A stretch of DNA of 64,000 nt, taken from positions 558,001 through 622,000 of the forward strand of contig NZ_MASW01000002.1 in the NCBI RefSeq assembly GCF_003202285.1, given 5' to 3'. The position numbers were made by a program, and so were the translations under genes. Below the pieces are notes generated by a model. That model had not been told where the DNA came from. It did not search any database and saw nothing but the letters and a program-made list of their open reading frames with translations. This DNA is from Prauserella muralis. GTDB lineage: Bacteria > Actinomycetota > Actinomycetes > Mycobacteriales > Pseudonocardiaceae. Below, piece after piece: positions 50,101 through 59,450 of this stretch (its first letter is position 1; the number at the start of each line of letters is the position of its first letter).

Positions 50101-50140
50101 AATCGGCACCAGGTTCCGGCAGCAGCAAGGGAGACAGGCC

Positions 50141-50422
50141 ATGCGGGGATACACCGGAGACAAGGACGCCTACCTCAAGCGGCTGCGCCGCGTCGAGGGG
50201 CAGATCCGCGGACTGCAGCGGATGGTCGAGAACGACGAGTACTGCATCGACGTGCTCACCCAGATCGCCGCGGCCACCAAGGCGCTGCAGGCGGTGTCCC
50301 TCGGGCTGATGGACGAGCACCTCAAACACTGTGTCGCCGAGGCCCTGGCCGAGGGCGGCCAGAACGCCGAGGAGAAGGTGCGCGAGGCCAGCGAGGCCAT
50401 CGCGCGGCTCGTCCGCTCCTGA
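50141..50422 (+). CDS. csoR: Copper-sensing repressor CsoR
   Basis: A 93-residue CsoR/RcnR-family repressor, an all-helical tetramer that releases DNA when Cu(I) binds. DAYLKRLRRVEGQIRGLQRM is the N-terminal helix. The copper ligands are Cys in NDEYCIDVLTQ, then His and Cys in EHLKHCVAEAL, the C-H-C set of CsoR. AAGGGAGACAGGCC precedes ATG 50141; an upstream in-frame ATG would start before the third operator and have no ribosome-binding site. It controls its own operon and probably the divergent exporter. Confidence 0.93.
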   Translation: MRGYTGDKDAYLKRLRRVEGQIRGLQRMVENDEYCIDVLTQIAAATKALQAVSLGLMDEHLKHCVAEALAEGGQNAEEKVREASEAIARLVRS

Positions 50423-50454
50423 CGTACCGACCCACCACGACGAGAGGAATTCCG

Positions 50455-50664
50455 ATGGCTGAGACGACGACCTACACCGTGACCGGCATGACCTGCGAGC
50501 ACTGCGTGCGCTCGGTGACCGAGGAGGTCGGCGCCATCGAGGGCGTCACCGACGTCGCGGTCGACCTGCCGACGGGCAAGGTCACCGTCACCAGCACCCG
50601 GGAGATCGGCGCCGAGCACGTGCGGGCGGCGGTCGAAGAGGCCGGCTACGAGCTGGCCGCCTAG
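50455..50664 (+). CDS. copZ: Copper chaperone CopZ (HMA domain)
   Basis: A 69-residue ferredoxin-like heavy-metal-associated protein. YTVTGMTCEHCVRSVTEEV carries the MTCxxC Cu(I) site at about residues 12-17. It delivers copper to CopA or CsoR in the cytoplasm. A GAGAGGAATTCCG leader provides the ribosome-binding site. It lies 32 bases after csoR in the same operon. Confidence 0.93.
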   Translation: MAETTTYTVTGMTCEHCVRSVTEEVGAIEGVTDVAVDLPTGKVTVTSTREIGAEHVRAAVEEAGYELAA

Positions 50665-50687
50665 CAGCGGACGCGATGTGACCTGAC

Positions 50688-51569
50688 ATGAACACAGCAG
50701 CGAAGCTCTCCGCCTACGGTGTGGCGCTCGCCCTCGTCGCCGGTGGCGCGTGGGCGATCGGCAACGCTGTCGGTCCCCTCACCAGCACCGCTGGTGCGCC
50801 CGGCCCCGAGGTCGCCGGGCACGCGGAGGAGGACACCCACAGCGGCACCGTCGCGGAGGCCGAGCACGTCGACGAGCCCGCGGGGCTCGCGTCGTCCAGG
50901 GGCGGCTACACCCTCACGCCCACCAGTACGACGCTGCCCACGGGCACCACCGCGGACTTCTCCTTCCGCATCGTCGGACCGGACGGCCACCCGGTGACCC
51001 GGTTCGAGGTCGAGCACGAGAAGCGGATGCACCTCATCGTCGTGCGCCGGGACGCCGCGTTCTTCCGGCACGTGCATCCCACGATGTCCGCCGACGGCAC
51101 CTGGACGGTGCCGCTGACGGTCGCCGAGGCGGGCAGCTACCGCGCCTTCGCCGACTTCGCGCCCGCCGGGGGCGAGCCGACGACACTGGGCGTCGACCTG
51201 GCCGCGCAGGGCGAGTTCCGGCCCGTCGGCCACGAGCCGTCGCGCGTGGACGAGGTCGACGGTTACCGGGTACGTCTCGACGGCGATCTGGTGGCCGGTC
51301 GGACCTCGCCGGTGACGCTGAGCGTCAGCAGGGACGGCAGGCCGGTCACCGACCTGCAGCCCTATCTCGGCGCCGACGGCCACCTCGTCGCCCTGCGCAC
51401 GGGCGACCTGGCCTACCTGCACGTCCACCCCGGCGAGCAGACGGGCGGGCCGCGGATCCGGTTCCTCGCCGAGGTGCCCTCGGCGGGTACCTACCGGCTG
51501 TTCCTGGACTTCCAGCACGACGGAGAGGTCCACACGGCCGCGTTCACGGTGGAAGGAGAGCACTCATGA
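50688..51569 (+). CDS. His-rich exported membrane-anchored protein of the copper operon
   Basis: A 293-residue protein with an N-terminal hydrophobic segment ([19 protein letters not shown]) acting as signal or anchor. The rest is predicted as two extracytoplasmic beta-sandwich units. Histidine clusters recur: [43 protein letters not shown] and [10 protein letters not shown]. The spacing HVHP...HVHPG suggests a duplicated metal-binding fold. It lies between copZ and copA, and its stop overlaps the copA start (ATGA). A periplasmic-side copper-binding role is likely but untested. Confidence 0.75.
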   Translation: MNTAAKLSAYGVALALVAGGAWAIGNAVGPLTSTAGAPGPEVAGHAEEDTHSGTVAEAEHVDEPAGLASSRGGYTLTPTSTTLPTGTTADFSFRIVGPDGHPVTRFEVEHEKRMHLIVVRRDAAFFRHVHPTMSADGTWTVPLTVAEAGSYRAFADFAPAGGEPTTLGVDLAAQGEFRPVGHEPSRVDEVDGYRVRLDGDLVAGRTSPVTLSVSRDGRPVTDLQPYLGADGHLVALRTGDLAYLHVHPGEQTGGPRIRFLAEVPSAGTYRLFLDFQHDGEVHTAAFTVEGEHS

Positions 51570-53824
51570 CCTCCGGCATCGGCAGCAGGCCGGTCGCGCA
51601 ACGCGAGATCGAGCTCGACATCACCGGCATGACGTGCGCGTCCTGCGCCACGCGCATCGAGCGCAAGCTCAACAAGCTCGACGGCGTCAGCGCGACGGTC
51701 AACTACGCCACCGAGAAGGCCAAGGTCACCTACGGCGAGGAGGTCCGGCCCGAACAGCTGCTGGAGACCGTGGAGGCAGCGGGCTACGCGGCCACGCTGC
51801 CGCCCGAACCCACCGACGAGGCGGGCGCCGGCGGCGAGGAGCCGTCCGGGGCCGACGACCCGGCCCGTTCCCTGCGGCACCGGCTGATCGGCGCGGCGGT
51901 GTTGTCCGTGCCCGTCATCGCGCTGGCGATGATCCCGGCCCTGCAGTTCGACTACTGGCAGTGGATCTCCCTCACTCTCGCCGCGCCCGTCGTGGCGTGG
52001 GCGGGCTGGCCGTTCCACCGGGCCGCGTGGGTCAACCTGCGGCACGGTGCCGCGACGATGGACACGCTCGTCTCGATGGGCACGCTCGCCGCGTTCGGCT
52101 GGTCGGTGTACGCGCTGCTGTTCGGCGGCGCGGGCATGCCCGGCATGAAGCACCCGTTCGAGCTGACCATCGAGCGGATGAGCGGCAGCGCCAGCATCTA
52201 CCTCGAGGTCGCGGCGGGCGTCACCACGTTCCTGCTCGCGGGCCGCTACTTCGAGGCCCGCGCCAAACGGCGGGCGGGCGCGGCCCTGCGCGCGCTGCTG
52301 GAGCTGGGCGCGAAGGAGGTGGCCGTGCTGCGCGGGGGCATCGAGCAGCGGGTGCCCATCGGCAGCCTCGCCGTCGGCGACGTCTTCGTCGTCCGGCCCG
52401 GCGAGAAGATCGCCACCGACGGCGTCGTCGAGGAGGGCAGCTCGGCGGTGGACGCGAGCATGCTCACCGGTGAGTCGGTGCCCGTCGAGGTCGCCCCCGG
52501 CGACACGGTGGTGGGCGCGACGGTCAACGCGGGCGGCCGGCTCCTGGTGCGGGCCACCCGCGTCGGCTCGGACACGCAGCTGGCGCAGATGGCCCGGCTG
52601 GTCGAGGAGGCGCAGACCGGCAAGGCCGAGGTGCAGCGCCTCGCCGACCGGGTGTCGGCGGTGTTCGTGCCCATCGTCATCGCGCTGGCCGTCGGCACGC
52701 TCGCATTCTGGCTCGGCTCCGGCGGGGCGGCGTCGGCGGCGTTCACGGCCGCCGTCGCCGTGCTCATCATCGCCTGCCCGTGCGCGCTCGGCCTTGCCAC
52801 GCCGACGGCGCTGCTCGTGGGAACCGGCCGCGGCGCCCAGCTGGGCATCCTCATCAAGGGGCCGGAGGTGCTGGAGTCGACCCGCCGCGTCGACACCGTC
52901 GTGCTCGACAAGACCGGCACCGTCACCACCGGCACGATGACGCTGACCGGGGTCCACGTGGCCGAGGGTGTCGACGAGGCCACGGCACTGCGGCTGGCCG
53001 GAGCGCTGGAGAACGCCTCCGAGCACCCGATCGCGCGGGCCATCGCCCAGGGCGCCCGGGAGCGCGTCGGCGCGTTGCCGGAGGCCGAGGGCTTCACCAA
53101 CGTGGAGGGTCTTGGCGTGCACGGCGTCGTCGAAGGGCACGCCGTGCTCGCCGGGCGGACGGCGCTGCTGGAACAGTGGAGCCAGCGGCTGCCCGCCGGG
53201 CTCGCCGAGGCCAAGGCGGCCGAGGAGGCCAAGGGCTTCACGGCCGTCGCGGTCGGCTGGGACGGTGAGGCCAGGGCCGTGCTCGTGGTCGCCGACGCCG
53301 TCAAACCCACCTCGGCCGAGGCGGTGCGCAGGCTCCGGGAGCTCGGGCTCACCCCCGTGCTGCTCACCGGCGACAACGAGGCGGTCGCGCGCACCGTGGC
53401 GGCGGAGGTCGGCATCGACGAGGTCATCGCCGAGGTGCTGCCGAAGGACAAGGTGGACGTGGTCAAGCGCCTGCAGTCCGAGGGCAGGGCGGTGGCGATG
53501 GTCGGCGACGGGGTCAACGACGCCGCCGCGCTCGCCCAGGCCGACCTCGGCCTGGCGATGGGCACCGGCACCGACGTGGCCATCGAGGCGGGTGACCTGA
53601 CGCTCGTGCGCGGTGACCTGCGTGCCGCGGCCGACGCCATCCGGCTGTCGCGACGGACGCTGCGCACCATCAAGGGAAACCTGTTCTGGGCGTTCGCCTA
53701 CAACGTCGCCGCACTGCCGCTGGCGGCCGCGGGGCTGCTCAACCCGATGCTCGCCGGCGCCGCGATGGCGTTCAGCTCGGTGTTCGTCGTGAGCAACAGC
53801 CTTCGGTTGCGCCGGTTCCGCTAG
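51566..53824 (+). CDS. copA: Copper-exporting P1B-type ATPase
   Basis: A 752-residue P-type ATPase that expels Cu(I). Residues 12-80 form an HMA domain with [12 protein letters not shown]. The actuator has [10 protein letters not shown]; the transmembrane metal site is [13 protein letters not shown]; the phosphorylated aspartate is in [23 protein letters not shown] gives the HP motif; and the hinge is [15 protein letters not shown]. About eight membrane segments fit the P1B layout. ATG 51566 overlaps the upstream stop. It ends the copper operon before a strong hairpin. Confidence 0.95.
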   Translation: MTSGIGSRPVAQREIELDITGMTCASCATRIERKLNKLDGVSATVNYATEKAKVTYGEEVRPEQLLETVEAAGYAATLPPEPTDEAGAGGEEPSGADDPARSLRHRLIGAAVLSVPVIALAMIPALQFDYWQWISLTLAAPVVAWAGWPFHRAAWVNLRHGAATMDTLVSMGTLAAFGWSVYALLFGGAGMPGMKHPFELTIERMSGSASIYLEVAAGVTTFLLAGRYFEARAKRRAGAALRALLELGAKEVAVLRGGIEQRVPIGSLAVGDVFVVRPGEKIATDGVVEEGSSAVDASMLTGESVPVEVAPGDTVVGATVNAGGRLLVRATRVGSDTQLAQMARLVEEAQTGKAEVQRLADRVSAVFVPIVIALAVGTLAFWLGSGGAASAAFTAAVAVLIIACPCALGLATPTALLVGTGRGAQLGILIKGPEVLESTRRVDTVVLDKTGTVTTGTMTLTGVHVAEGVDEATALRLAGALENASEHPIARAIAQGARERVGALPEAEGFTNVEGLGVHGVVEGHAVLAGRTALLEQWSQRLPAGLAEAKAAEEAKGFTAVAVGWDGEARAVLVVADAVKPTSAEAVRRLRELGLTPVLLTGDNEAVARTVAAEVGIDEVIAEVLPKDKVDVVKRLQSEGRAVAMVGDGVNDAAALAQADLGLAMGTGTDVAIEAGDLTLVRGDLRAAADAIRLSRRTLRTIKGNLFWAFAYNVAALPLAAAGLLNPMLAGAAMAFSSVFVVSNSLRLRRFR

Positions 53825-53845
53825 CCCGCACAGGCGGTGGACGTG

Positions 53846-53884
53846 AGCCGCCCGCGCTCCCTGACCCCGGGGGCGCGGGCGGCT
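53846..53884 (+). terminator. Hairpin terminator of the copper operon
   Basis: Perfect 12-bp inverted repeat: AGCCGCCCGCGC (53846-53857) and GCGCGGGCGGCT (53873-53884), with a 15-base loop that can itself pair (CCCC/GGGG). It begins 22 bases after the copA stop. Confidence 0.72.
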
Positions 53885-53916
53885 GTCGTTCGTGCGCGGG
53901 CGCTGGCGGCAGATCG

Positions 53917-53944
53917 TTGGTTGCACTAACGTTGGCGCTACCAA
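53917..53944. promoter_or_regulatory. 28-bp imperfect palindrome before the epoxide hydrolase gene
   Basis: TTGGTTGCACTAAC followed by GTTGGCGCTACCAA; 11 of 14 positions are symmetric, with no spacer. It ends 17 bases before the start codon, overlapping the likely promoter, as for a TetR- or MarR-type repressor. No such regulator is encoded in the window. Confidence 0.55.
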
Positions 53945-53961
53945 CGAACAGGAGGCGGGTC

Positions 53962-55161
53962 ATGACCGACCTGATCGAGCCGTTTCGCATCGCCATCCCG
54001 CAAGTCGACCTCGACGATCTCGTGGCACGTCTGGAGCGCACCCGCTGGCCCGCGGAGGCGCCTGCGGCCGAGTGGGACCACGGCGTGCCGGTGAGCTACC
54101 TGCGGGGCCTCGCCGAGTACTGGCGCACCGGCTACGACTGGCGCGCGCACGAGGCGGCGCTCAACGCGATCCCGCAGTACACCACGGTCATCGACGGCCA
54201 GCGCATCCACTTCCTCCACCTGCGCTCGCCGGAGCCGGACGCGCTGCCGCTGTTGCTGACCCACGGCTGGCCCGGCTCGGTGGCCGAGTTCCTGGATGTG
54301 GTGGCCCCGCTGGCCGATCCGGCCGCGCACGGCGGCGATCCCGCCGACGCGTTCCACGTCGTGGTGCCCTCCCTGCCCGGTTTCGGCTTCTCGCAGCCCG
54401 TCCTCGACGGCGGCTGGACCGTCGAGCGCACCGCCAGGGCATGGGCGGAGCTGATGCACAGGCTCGGCTACGAGCGGTACGGGACCCAGGGCGGCGACTG
54501 GGGCTCCGTCGTGTCCCGTCTCGTCGCCGCGGTCGATCCCGGCCACGTGGTGGGCGTGCACCTGAACTACCTGCCCTTCGTGCCTCCCGAGGAGACGACC
54601 GGACTGTCCGACGAGGACCTGGCGCGGGTCGAGCGGGCGCGGCGCTACCTCGCGGCGCCCTCCGGGCACCTCGTGCAGCAGTCCACGCGGCCGCAGACGC
54701 TCGCGTTCGCGCTCACCGACTCACCGGCGGGGCAGCTGGCCTGGCTGGCGGAAAAGTTCGTCGGGTGGGCCGATCCCGGCCATCCGATCGCCGCCGACCG
54801 GGTGCTCACCACGGTGATGCTGTACTGGCTCACCGGCGCGGGCGCGTCCTCGGCGTGGTACTACCGGGCCAATGCCGGCGTGCGTGGCGCGCCGCTGCCG
54901 TGCCCGGCACCGATCGGTGTCGCGGTGTCGCCGCACGACCTCATCCTTCCGGTGCGGTCGCTGGTGGAGCGGAAGTACACGATCACGCACTGGACCGAGT
55001 TCGGCCGGGGCGGTCATTTCGCCGCGCTGGAGGTGCCGGAGGCGCTGACCGCCGACGTCCGGGCGTTCTTCCGGACCGTCCGGGCCTGCGCGGCGGAGGA
55101 GGCCTGGACGGCCTCGTCGGGCGCTTTGCCGACCTCGTGCGCGGGAACGGCGCCGACGTGA
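53962..55161 (+). CDS. Epoxide hydrolase
   Basis: A 399-residue alpha/beta-hydrolase with the N-terminal EHN domain ([20 protein letters not shown]). The oxyanion region is [12 protein letters not shown], the nucleophile aspartate is in [13 protein letters not shown] near residue 185, and the catalytic histidine is in [14 protein letters not shown]. The lid tyrosines lie in [14 protein letters not shown] and in the later YYRAN region. It converts an epoxide to a diol; the physiological substrate is unknown. ACAGGAGGCGGGTC precedes ATG 53962. The palindrome directly upstream indicates its own control. Confidence 0.9.
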   Translation: MTDLIEPFRIAIPQVDLDDLVARLERTRWPAEAPAAEWDHGVPVSYLRGLAEYWRTGYDWRAHEAALNAIPQYTTVIDGQRIHFLHLRSPEPDALPLLLTHGWPGSVAEFLDVVAPLADPAAHGGDPADAFHVVVPSLPGFGFSQPVLDGGWTVERTARAWAELMHRLGYERYGTQGGDWGSVVSRLVAAVDPGHVVGVHLNYLPFVPPEETTGLSDEDLARVERARRYLAAPSGHLVQQSTRPQTLAFALTDSPAGQLAWLAEKFVGWADPGHPIAADRVLTTVMLYWLTGAGASSAWYYRANAGVRGAPLPCPAPIGVAVSPHDLILPVRSLVERKYTITHWTEFGRGGHFAALEVPEALTADVRAFFRTVRACAAEEAWTASSGALPTSCAGTAPT

Positions 55162-55202
55162 CGCTCCGGGGGAGCGAGCCGGTGTCGTGTCGGTTTCCCG
55201 CC

Positions 55203-55236
55203 CGTGGGTACCCGCAGACGGACCGCGGTACCCACG
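55203..55236. terminator. Inverted repeat between the epoxide hydrolase and FAD/Rieske genes
   Basis: CGTGGGTACC (55203-55212) and GGTACCCACG (55227-55236), loop of 14. It lies 42 bases after the hydrolase stop and 16 bases before the next start codon. It could end the first transcript or act as an operator for the next. Its arms resemble those of the hairpin at 29279-29315. Confidence 0.45.
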
Positions 55237-55251
55237 AGGAGGAGGCCGGTC

Positions 55252-56781
55252 ATGGACGCGGACACGGCTGAGCTGCCGCCGCCACGATCGTTGTGGGTGG
55301 ACACCGCGCCCGCGCCGGACCGGCGCGGGCGCCGTCTGCCGCCCGACGCGGACGTGGTGGTGGTCGGCGCCGGGATCGCCGGGCTGACCACCGCATACCT
55401 GCTCGCGGCGGAGGGACGCTCGGTGCTCGTGCTGGAATCCGGCGAGGTGGCCTCCGGCGTCTCCGGGCACACCACCGCCAAGGTCAGCGCCCAGCACGCG
55501 CTCAAGTACCGCTACCTGGAGCGGCGCCGCGGCGCCGACGACGCCGCCCGCTACGGGCGGAGCCAGCTCGGCGCGCTCGACTGGATCGCCCGCACCTCCG
55601 CCGAGCTGGGCATCGACTGCGGTTTCCGCGTGCTCGACTCCTACGTCTACACGACCGACAGCGCGCAGCTCGACGAGCTGAAGGCCGAGACCGACGCCGC
55701 ACAACGCGCGGGCCTGCCCGCGTCCTTCACCACGGACGTCGCGCTGGACGTGCCCGCCGTGGGCGCGGTGCGCTTCACCGGCCAGGGCCAGTTCCATCCC
55801 CGGCAGTGGTTGCTGGGACTTGCCGAGCACATCGAGCGGCTGGGCGGGCGCATCGTCGAGGACGTGCGCGTGACCGGCGTCGACGAGTGGCCCCGCCCGC
55901 TCGTGCGCACGCCACGCGGCTCCGTGCGCGCAGGGGACGTCGTGATCGCCACGCACTACCCGATCCTCGACCGGGGGCTGTTCTTCGCCCGTCTCGACGT
56001 CGTCCGTGACCTCGTGCTGGCCGGGCCGTCGTCGGCCGGGAAACCACCGCCGGGCATGTACCTCGACGCGCGCACCCACCACTCGGTGCGCGGGCACGGC
56101 GAGGGGGAGGACGCGGTGACGCTGGCAGGCGGTGAGCACTACCGCACCGGCGACCGGCAGGACGTGCAGGCCCGCTACCGCAGGCTCGCGCGGTGGGCTG
56201 CCGAGCACGCGGGCCTGCACCGCGTCACCCACCGCTGGTCGGCGCACGACATGTCCACTCCGGACTCGGTGCCCTACGTCGGGCGCTACCACCCGGTGGC
56301 GCGCAGACTGTGGGTGGCCACCGGGTTCGGCCAGTGGGGGATGACCGGCGGCACCGCGGCCGGCCTGCTGCTGCGCGACGCCATCCTGGGCAGGGAGAAC
56401 CCGGCGGCGTCGCTGTACGATCCGAACCGGCTCGACCCGCGGTCGGCGCCCGCCGTGGCCAAGGACAACGCGACGGTCGCCCGGTACCTGGTGGGCGACC
56501 ACGTGCGTGCGCTGGCCACCCGGTCCGCTGTGGACGATCTTGCGCCCGGCGAGGCCACGGTGACCCGCATCGGCACGACGATGGCCGCCGTCTACCGGGC
56601 GCTCGACGGGGAGACGCGCACCCTCAGCGCGCGCTGTACCCACCTGGGCTGCCTGGTGGCGTTCAACAACGCCGAGCGGACGTGGGACTGCCCGTGCCAC
56701 GGCTCCCGGTTCGCGCTCGACGGCACGGTGGTGCAGGGTCCCGCGGTCCGGCCACTGCGCAGGCTGGACGGCGAGCACTGA
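55252..56781 (+). CDS. FAD-dependent oxidoreductase with C-terminal Rieske domain
   Basis: A 509-residue fusion. Residues 35-400 are a DAO-type flavoprotein with VVVVGAGIAGLTTAYLLA near 40 and the C-terminal FAD strand LWVATGFGQWGMTGGTAAG. Residues 425-505 are a Rieske 2Fe-2S domain with CTHLGCLV and CPCHGSRFA as cluster ligands. This architecture is common in actinomycetes (glycine oxidase-like plus Rieske), but its substrate is unknown. GAGGAGGAGG precedes ATG 55252. Only two bases separate its stop from the topoisomerase gene. Confidence 0.88.
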   Translation: MDADTAELPPPRSLWVDTAPAPDRRGRRLPPDADVVVVGAGIAGLTTAYLLAAEGRSVLVLESGEVASGVSGHTTAKVSAQHALKYRYLERRRGADDAARYGRSQLGALDWIARTSAELGIDCGFRVLDSYVYTTDSAQLDELKAETDAAQRAGLPASFTTDVALDVPAVGAVRFTGQGQFHPRQWLLGLAEHIERLGGRIVEDVRVTGVDEWPRPLVRTPRGSVRAGDVVIATHYPILDRGLFFARLDVVRDLVLAGPSSAGKPPPGMYLDARTHHSVRGHGEGEDAVTLAGGEHYRTGDRQDVQARYRRLARWAAEHAGLHRVTHRWSAHDMSTPDSVPYVGRYHPVARRLWVATGFGQWGMTGGTAAGLLLRDAILGRENPAASLYDPNRLDPRSAPAVAKDNATVARYLVGDHVRALATRSAVDDLAPGEATVTRIGTTMAAVYRALDGETRTLSARCTHLGCLVAFNNAERTWDCPCHGSRFALDGTVVQGPAVRPLRRLDGEH

Positions 56782-56783
56782 CG

Positions 56784-57800
56784 ATGCGGCTGCGGCGCAG
56801 CGAGCTGTCTCGGCCGGGAATCCGCCGACGCAGGCAGGGCAGGCACTTTCGCTACCTGAACTCGGACGGCTCGCCACTGACCGATCCGGAGACGCTCGAC
56901 CGGGTGCGCGGGCTCGTCGTCCCGCCCGCGTGGCGGCGCGTGTGGATCTCGCCGGATCCGCTCGGCCACATCCAGGCCGTCGGGTTCGACGACGCCGGAC
57001 GCAGGCAGTACCTGTACCACCCGGAGTGGCGGCGGGCCCGCGACGAGGAGAAGCACGACCGGGTGCTGGCGCTGGCCGGGAAGCTGCCCGCCGTGCGGGA
57101 GGAGATCGTCGCCGATCTCCGCCGCGGTGGCGTGGACCGGCGGCGCATGCTCGCCGCGGCGCTGCGGATGATCGATCGCGGCGTGTTCCGCACCGGCGGG
57201 GAGGAGTACGCGGAGGCCAACGGTTCCCGGGGTGCCACCACGCTGCTGCGGGAACACGTGCGCATTCGCGGAGACGAGCTGACCTTCCGATACCCCGCCA
57301 AGGGAGGCCTCGACCGGCAGCTGACCCTGCGCGACCGGGAGCTGGCCGAGGCGCTGGCGGCGTTGCGCCGGTGCCGGACCGGCTCGCGGCGGCTGTTCGT
57401 GTGCCGCAACGGTGATGGCTGGCACGAGTTGCGTTCCGGCGAGGTCAACGAGCACTTCAAGGAACTGGCCGGACCGGAGTTCACCGTCAAGGACCTGCGG
57501 ACCTGGAACGCGACCGTGCTGGCCGCCGTCGCGCTGGCGTGCACCGACCGGCCGCCGTCGCAGCGGGGCCGCAGGCGTGCGGTCGCGGCCGTGATGCGGG
57601 AGGTGGCCGAGGAACTCGGCAACACGCCTGCCGTCGCGCGAAGGTCCTATGTGGATCCGCGTGTCGTGACGGCGTTCGAGGAGGGCCGCACGGTGTGGGG
57701 AACGCTGCGCAGGACGCGCGGCGGCGCCCTCACCGACGACCGCGAACGCGAGCGCGTCGAGCGTGCCGTGGCGCGGCTGGTGCGGCGCACCCGCCGCTGA
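56784..57800 (+). CDS. DNA topoisomerase IB (bacterial, poxvirus-like)
   Basis: A 338-residue type IB topoisomerase. It relaxes supercoils through a 3'-phosphotyrosine. RRRQGRHFRYLNSDGSPLTD is the N-terminal start. The catalytic set includes an Arg in ASLRMIDRG-like ALRMIDRGVFRTGGEEYAEA, Lys in RYPAKGG, Arg in FTVKDLRTWNATV and the nucleophile Tyr in ARRSYVDPRV near residue 289. The length matches the family. ATG 56784 lies 2 bases after the Rieske gene stop, so the two are cotranscribed, without an obvious functional link. Confidence 0.9.
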   Translation: MRLRRSELSRPGIRRRRQGRHFRYLNSDGSPLTDPETLDRVRGLVVPPAWRRVWISPDPLGHIQAVGFDDAGRRQYLYHPEWRRARDEEKHDRVLALAGKLPAVREEIVADLRRGGVDRRRMLAAALRMIDRGVFRTGGEEYAEANGSRGATTLLREHVRIRGDELTFRYPAKGGLDRQLTLRDRELAEALAALRRCRTGSRRLFVCRNGDGWHELRSGEVNEHFKELAGPEFTVKDLRTWNATVLAAVALACTDRPPSQRGRRRAVAAVMREVAEELGNTPAVARRSYVDPRVVTAFEEGRTVWGTLRRTRGGALTDDRERERVERAVARLVRRTRR

Positions 57801-57810
57801 CGGGGTGGGG

Positions 57811-57868
57811 GCGCTACGAATGCCGCATTGGTGGCGCTGAACGCTACGAATGCCACATTGGGGAGCTT
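57811..57868 (+). repeat. Family B intergenic repeat, locus 3 (two direct units, period 30)
   Basis: Two direct copies of the half-site CTACGAATGCCRCATTGG, ending at about 57833 and 57863, 30 bases apart; bounded by GGGGAGCTT at 57861-57868. Unlike loci 1 and 2 there is no inverted first unit, so no long hairpin forms. It lies directly after the topoisomerase gene, before a converging gene end. Confidence 0.85.
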
Positions 57869-58012
57869 CGGGAACGGCGTGGGAGCACGGTGAATCCGTC
57901 ACGATCCGGTCGACCAGTGCGGTAGCCAGTGCCGAGTCTGGAACGTGATATCCGTTCACGTAACGGGTCCCGGACGGCGATCGATCCCACCACCGAACTC
58001 GCGCGGCCGAAG

Positions 58013-59371
58013 TCACCGGTTCGCGGGCAGGATACGAACCTCGGGTGGTGACTCCAGCTGGTCCGCCACCTCCCGCCAGGTGTCGGCGAACATCCCGTAG
58101 GCCGTCTTGATCTCGACGCCGACCGGCAGCTCCGGGCACTCGTTCTCGCCGTTGGTGCCCCAGTTGACCCAGCCGGACCGGGGTCGCTGCACGATCTGGA
58201 ACGCACCGGAGGGCAGGGAGGTCCACCACACCATGCACCGCCGCGAATCCGACCGGAACTCCGCGGTCTTCGCCGCGGGACCCGGAAAGACCGTCTCGCC
58301 GGGTGCTGCCGAGACGTCGATCGGACCGTCTGCCCGCAGCCACCAGCGGTCCCGCAGGTCCGCGCGCACGTGGGCCGCCGCCCGCACCCGGTCGAGGCGC
58401 TTGCGGATCTCGGTCTCGTCGAGCGCGGATTCCCACACACAGAACAGGCGCCAGTACAGGTCCCAGTGCGCGGCCTCGATGTCCCCGGTGAGCTGGCCGC
58501 GGAAATCCTTGAACTTCGGGGAGTCGGACGCGGAGTCGGCCAGCGTCTCCTCCACCATGGCCGCCAGTTCGTCGGCGTAGGGATCGCCGGGCCGGTAACA
58601 GGTTCCGGCGTAGCTTTCGAACCGGTCGAACACGAGCCGGCCCTGGCCGCCCTCGAACTCGTCGCCGACCGTGATCCTGTTGGTCACGGATCGCCCGTTG
58701 ACGACGGTTTCGAAGTCGTCCACGCGGTAGCGGCGGCGGAAGTACGGCGTGCCGTAGGTGAACCACCAGTCGATCGAGAACGTCTTGCCTTTCAGCTCGT
58801 CGAGCAGGCCGTCCGGGATCCTCCCGTGCATCCGGTAGTGGTGCAGGACGGGCCCGTGCTCGACGGTCTCGATCTCGACCATCGTGTGCTCCGGTGGGTT
58901 GATGAGCCCGTTCTCGGGCGTGAAGAACGGTCCGTAGAAGCCGCCGATGGCGTTGTTGCCCGACGGCAGCAGGTCGACGTCCTCGTCCAGTTGCCGGAAG
59001 TGGCGGAGTCCCCACTTGGACGAGCCGGTGCCCTGTGCGGTGCCCGAGCAGAGTTCGAGGTCGAAGTAGCCGGTGTCGAGCCGGGCGAAGCCGTCGGGCT
59101 CCTGCGGCTGCCCGAGCCGGATCCCTGCCTGCGCTCGAGTGACCGGCTCGACCAGGCTGAACTCGGTGCGGCCATCGAGATCGAGCACGGCCACCAGTGT
59201 GGTACGTCCGGGACAGCTCTGAGTAGACAGACGCTGGCACAGCACCTCCTCGCCGCCGGAGGTGCGGGCGCGCCAGAGGTCGCCCTCCAGCACGCCGTCA
59301 ACGGTGAACGTCACCGGCTCCTTGCTCCGCCTGCCGGGGCGGGGGTCTGTCACGACGACGGTGAAGGGCAC
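58013..59371 (-). CDS. Unrecognised 452-residue protein in a sugar-transport operon
   Basis: I do not recognise this family. The 452 residues show no signal peptide or membrane segment and are rich in Trp, Tyr and Phe, as in beta-sandwich carbohydrate enzymes (for example WGLRHFRQLDEDVDLLP, FYGPFFTPENGLINPPEH, SIDWWFTYGTPYFRRRY). His/Glu-bearing stretches such as PPEHTMVEIETVEHGPVL and HHYRMHG could be catalytic or metal-binding. The last 60 residues contain WVNWGTNGENECPELP. It is the last gene after LacI, binding protein, ATPase and permease, 79 bases after the permease. An intracellular enzyme acting on the imported sugar is the likely role. Confidence 0.6.
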   Translation of the reverse strand: MPFTVVVTDPRPGRRSKEPVTFTVDGVLEGDLWRARTSGGEEVLCQRLSTQSCPGRTTLVAVLDLDGRTEFSLVEPVTRAQAGIRLGQPQEPDGFARLDTGYFDLELCSGTAQGTGSSKWGLRHFRQLDEDVDLLPSGNNAIGGFYGPFFTPENGLINPPEHTMVEIETVEHGPVLHHYRMHGRIPDGLLDELKGKTFSIDWWFTYGTPYFRRRYRVDDFETVVNGRSVTNRITVGDEFEGGQGRLVFDRFESYAGTCYRPGDPYADELAAMVEETLADSASDSPKFKDFRGQLTGDIEAAHWDLYWRLFCVWESALDETEIRKRLDRVRAAAHVRADLRDRWWLRADGPIDVSAAPGETVFPGPAAKTAEFRSDSRRCMVWWTSLPSGAFQIVQRPRSGWVNWGTNGENECPELPVGVEIKTAYGMFADTWREVADQLESPPEVRILPANR

Positions 59372-59450
59372 GTCGTACTCCTTTCGGGCTGCCTGGGGCG
59401 CACCGGGCGGTGCCGCCGGTGCGGTGAAGGATCGGTGCCGGTGTGGGCCG

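Noticed and set aside
53846-53884. Attachment-site or integration signal near the copper operon end
   Set aside because: The repeat is a simple hairpin directly after copA with no tRNA gene, integrase or direct-repeat partner.
57948-57967. ACGTGA...TCACGT inverted repeat downstream of the topoisomerase gene
   Set aside because: Short 6-bp arms between two gene 3' ends; no promoter or regulated gene start is close enough for an operator role.
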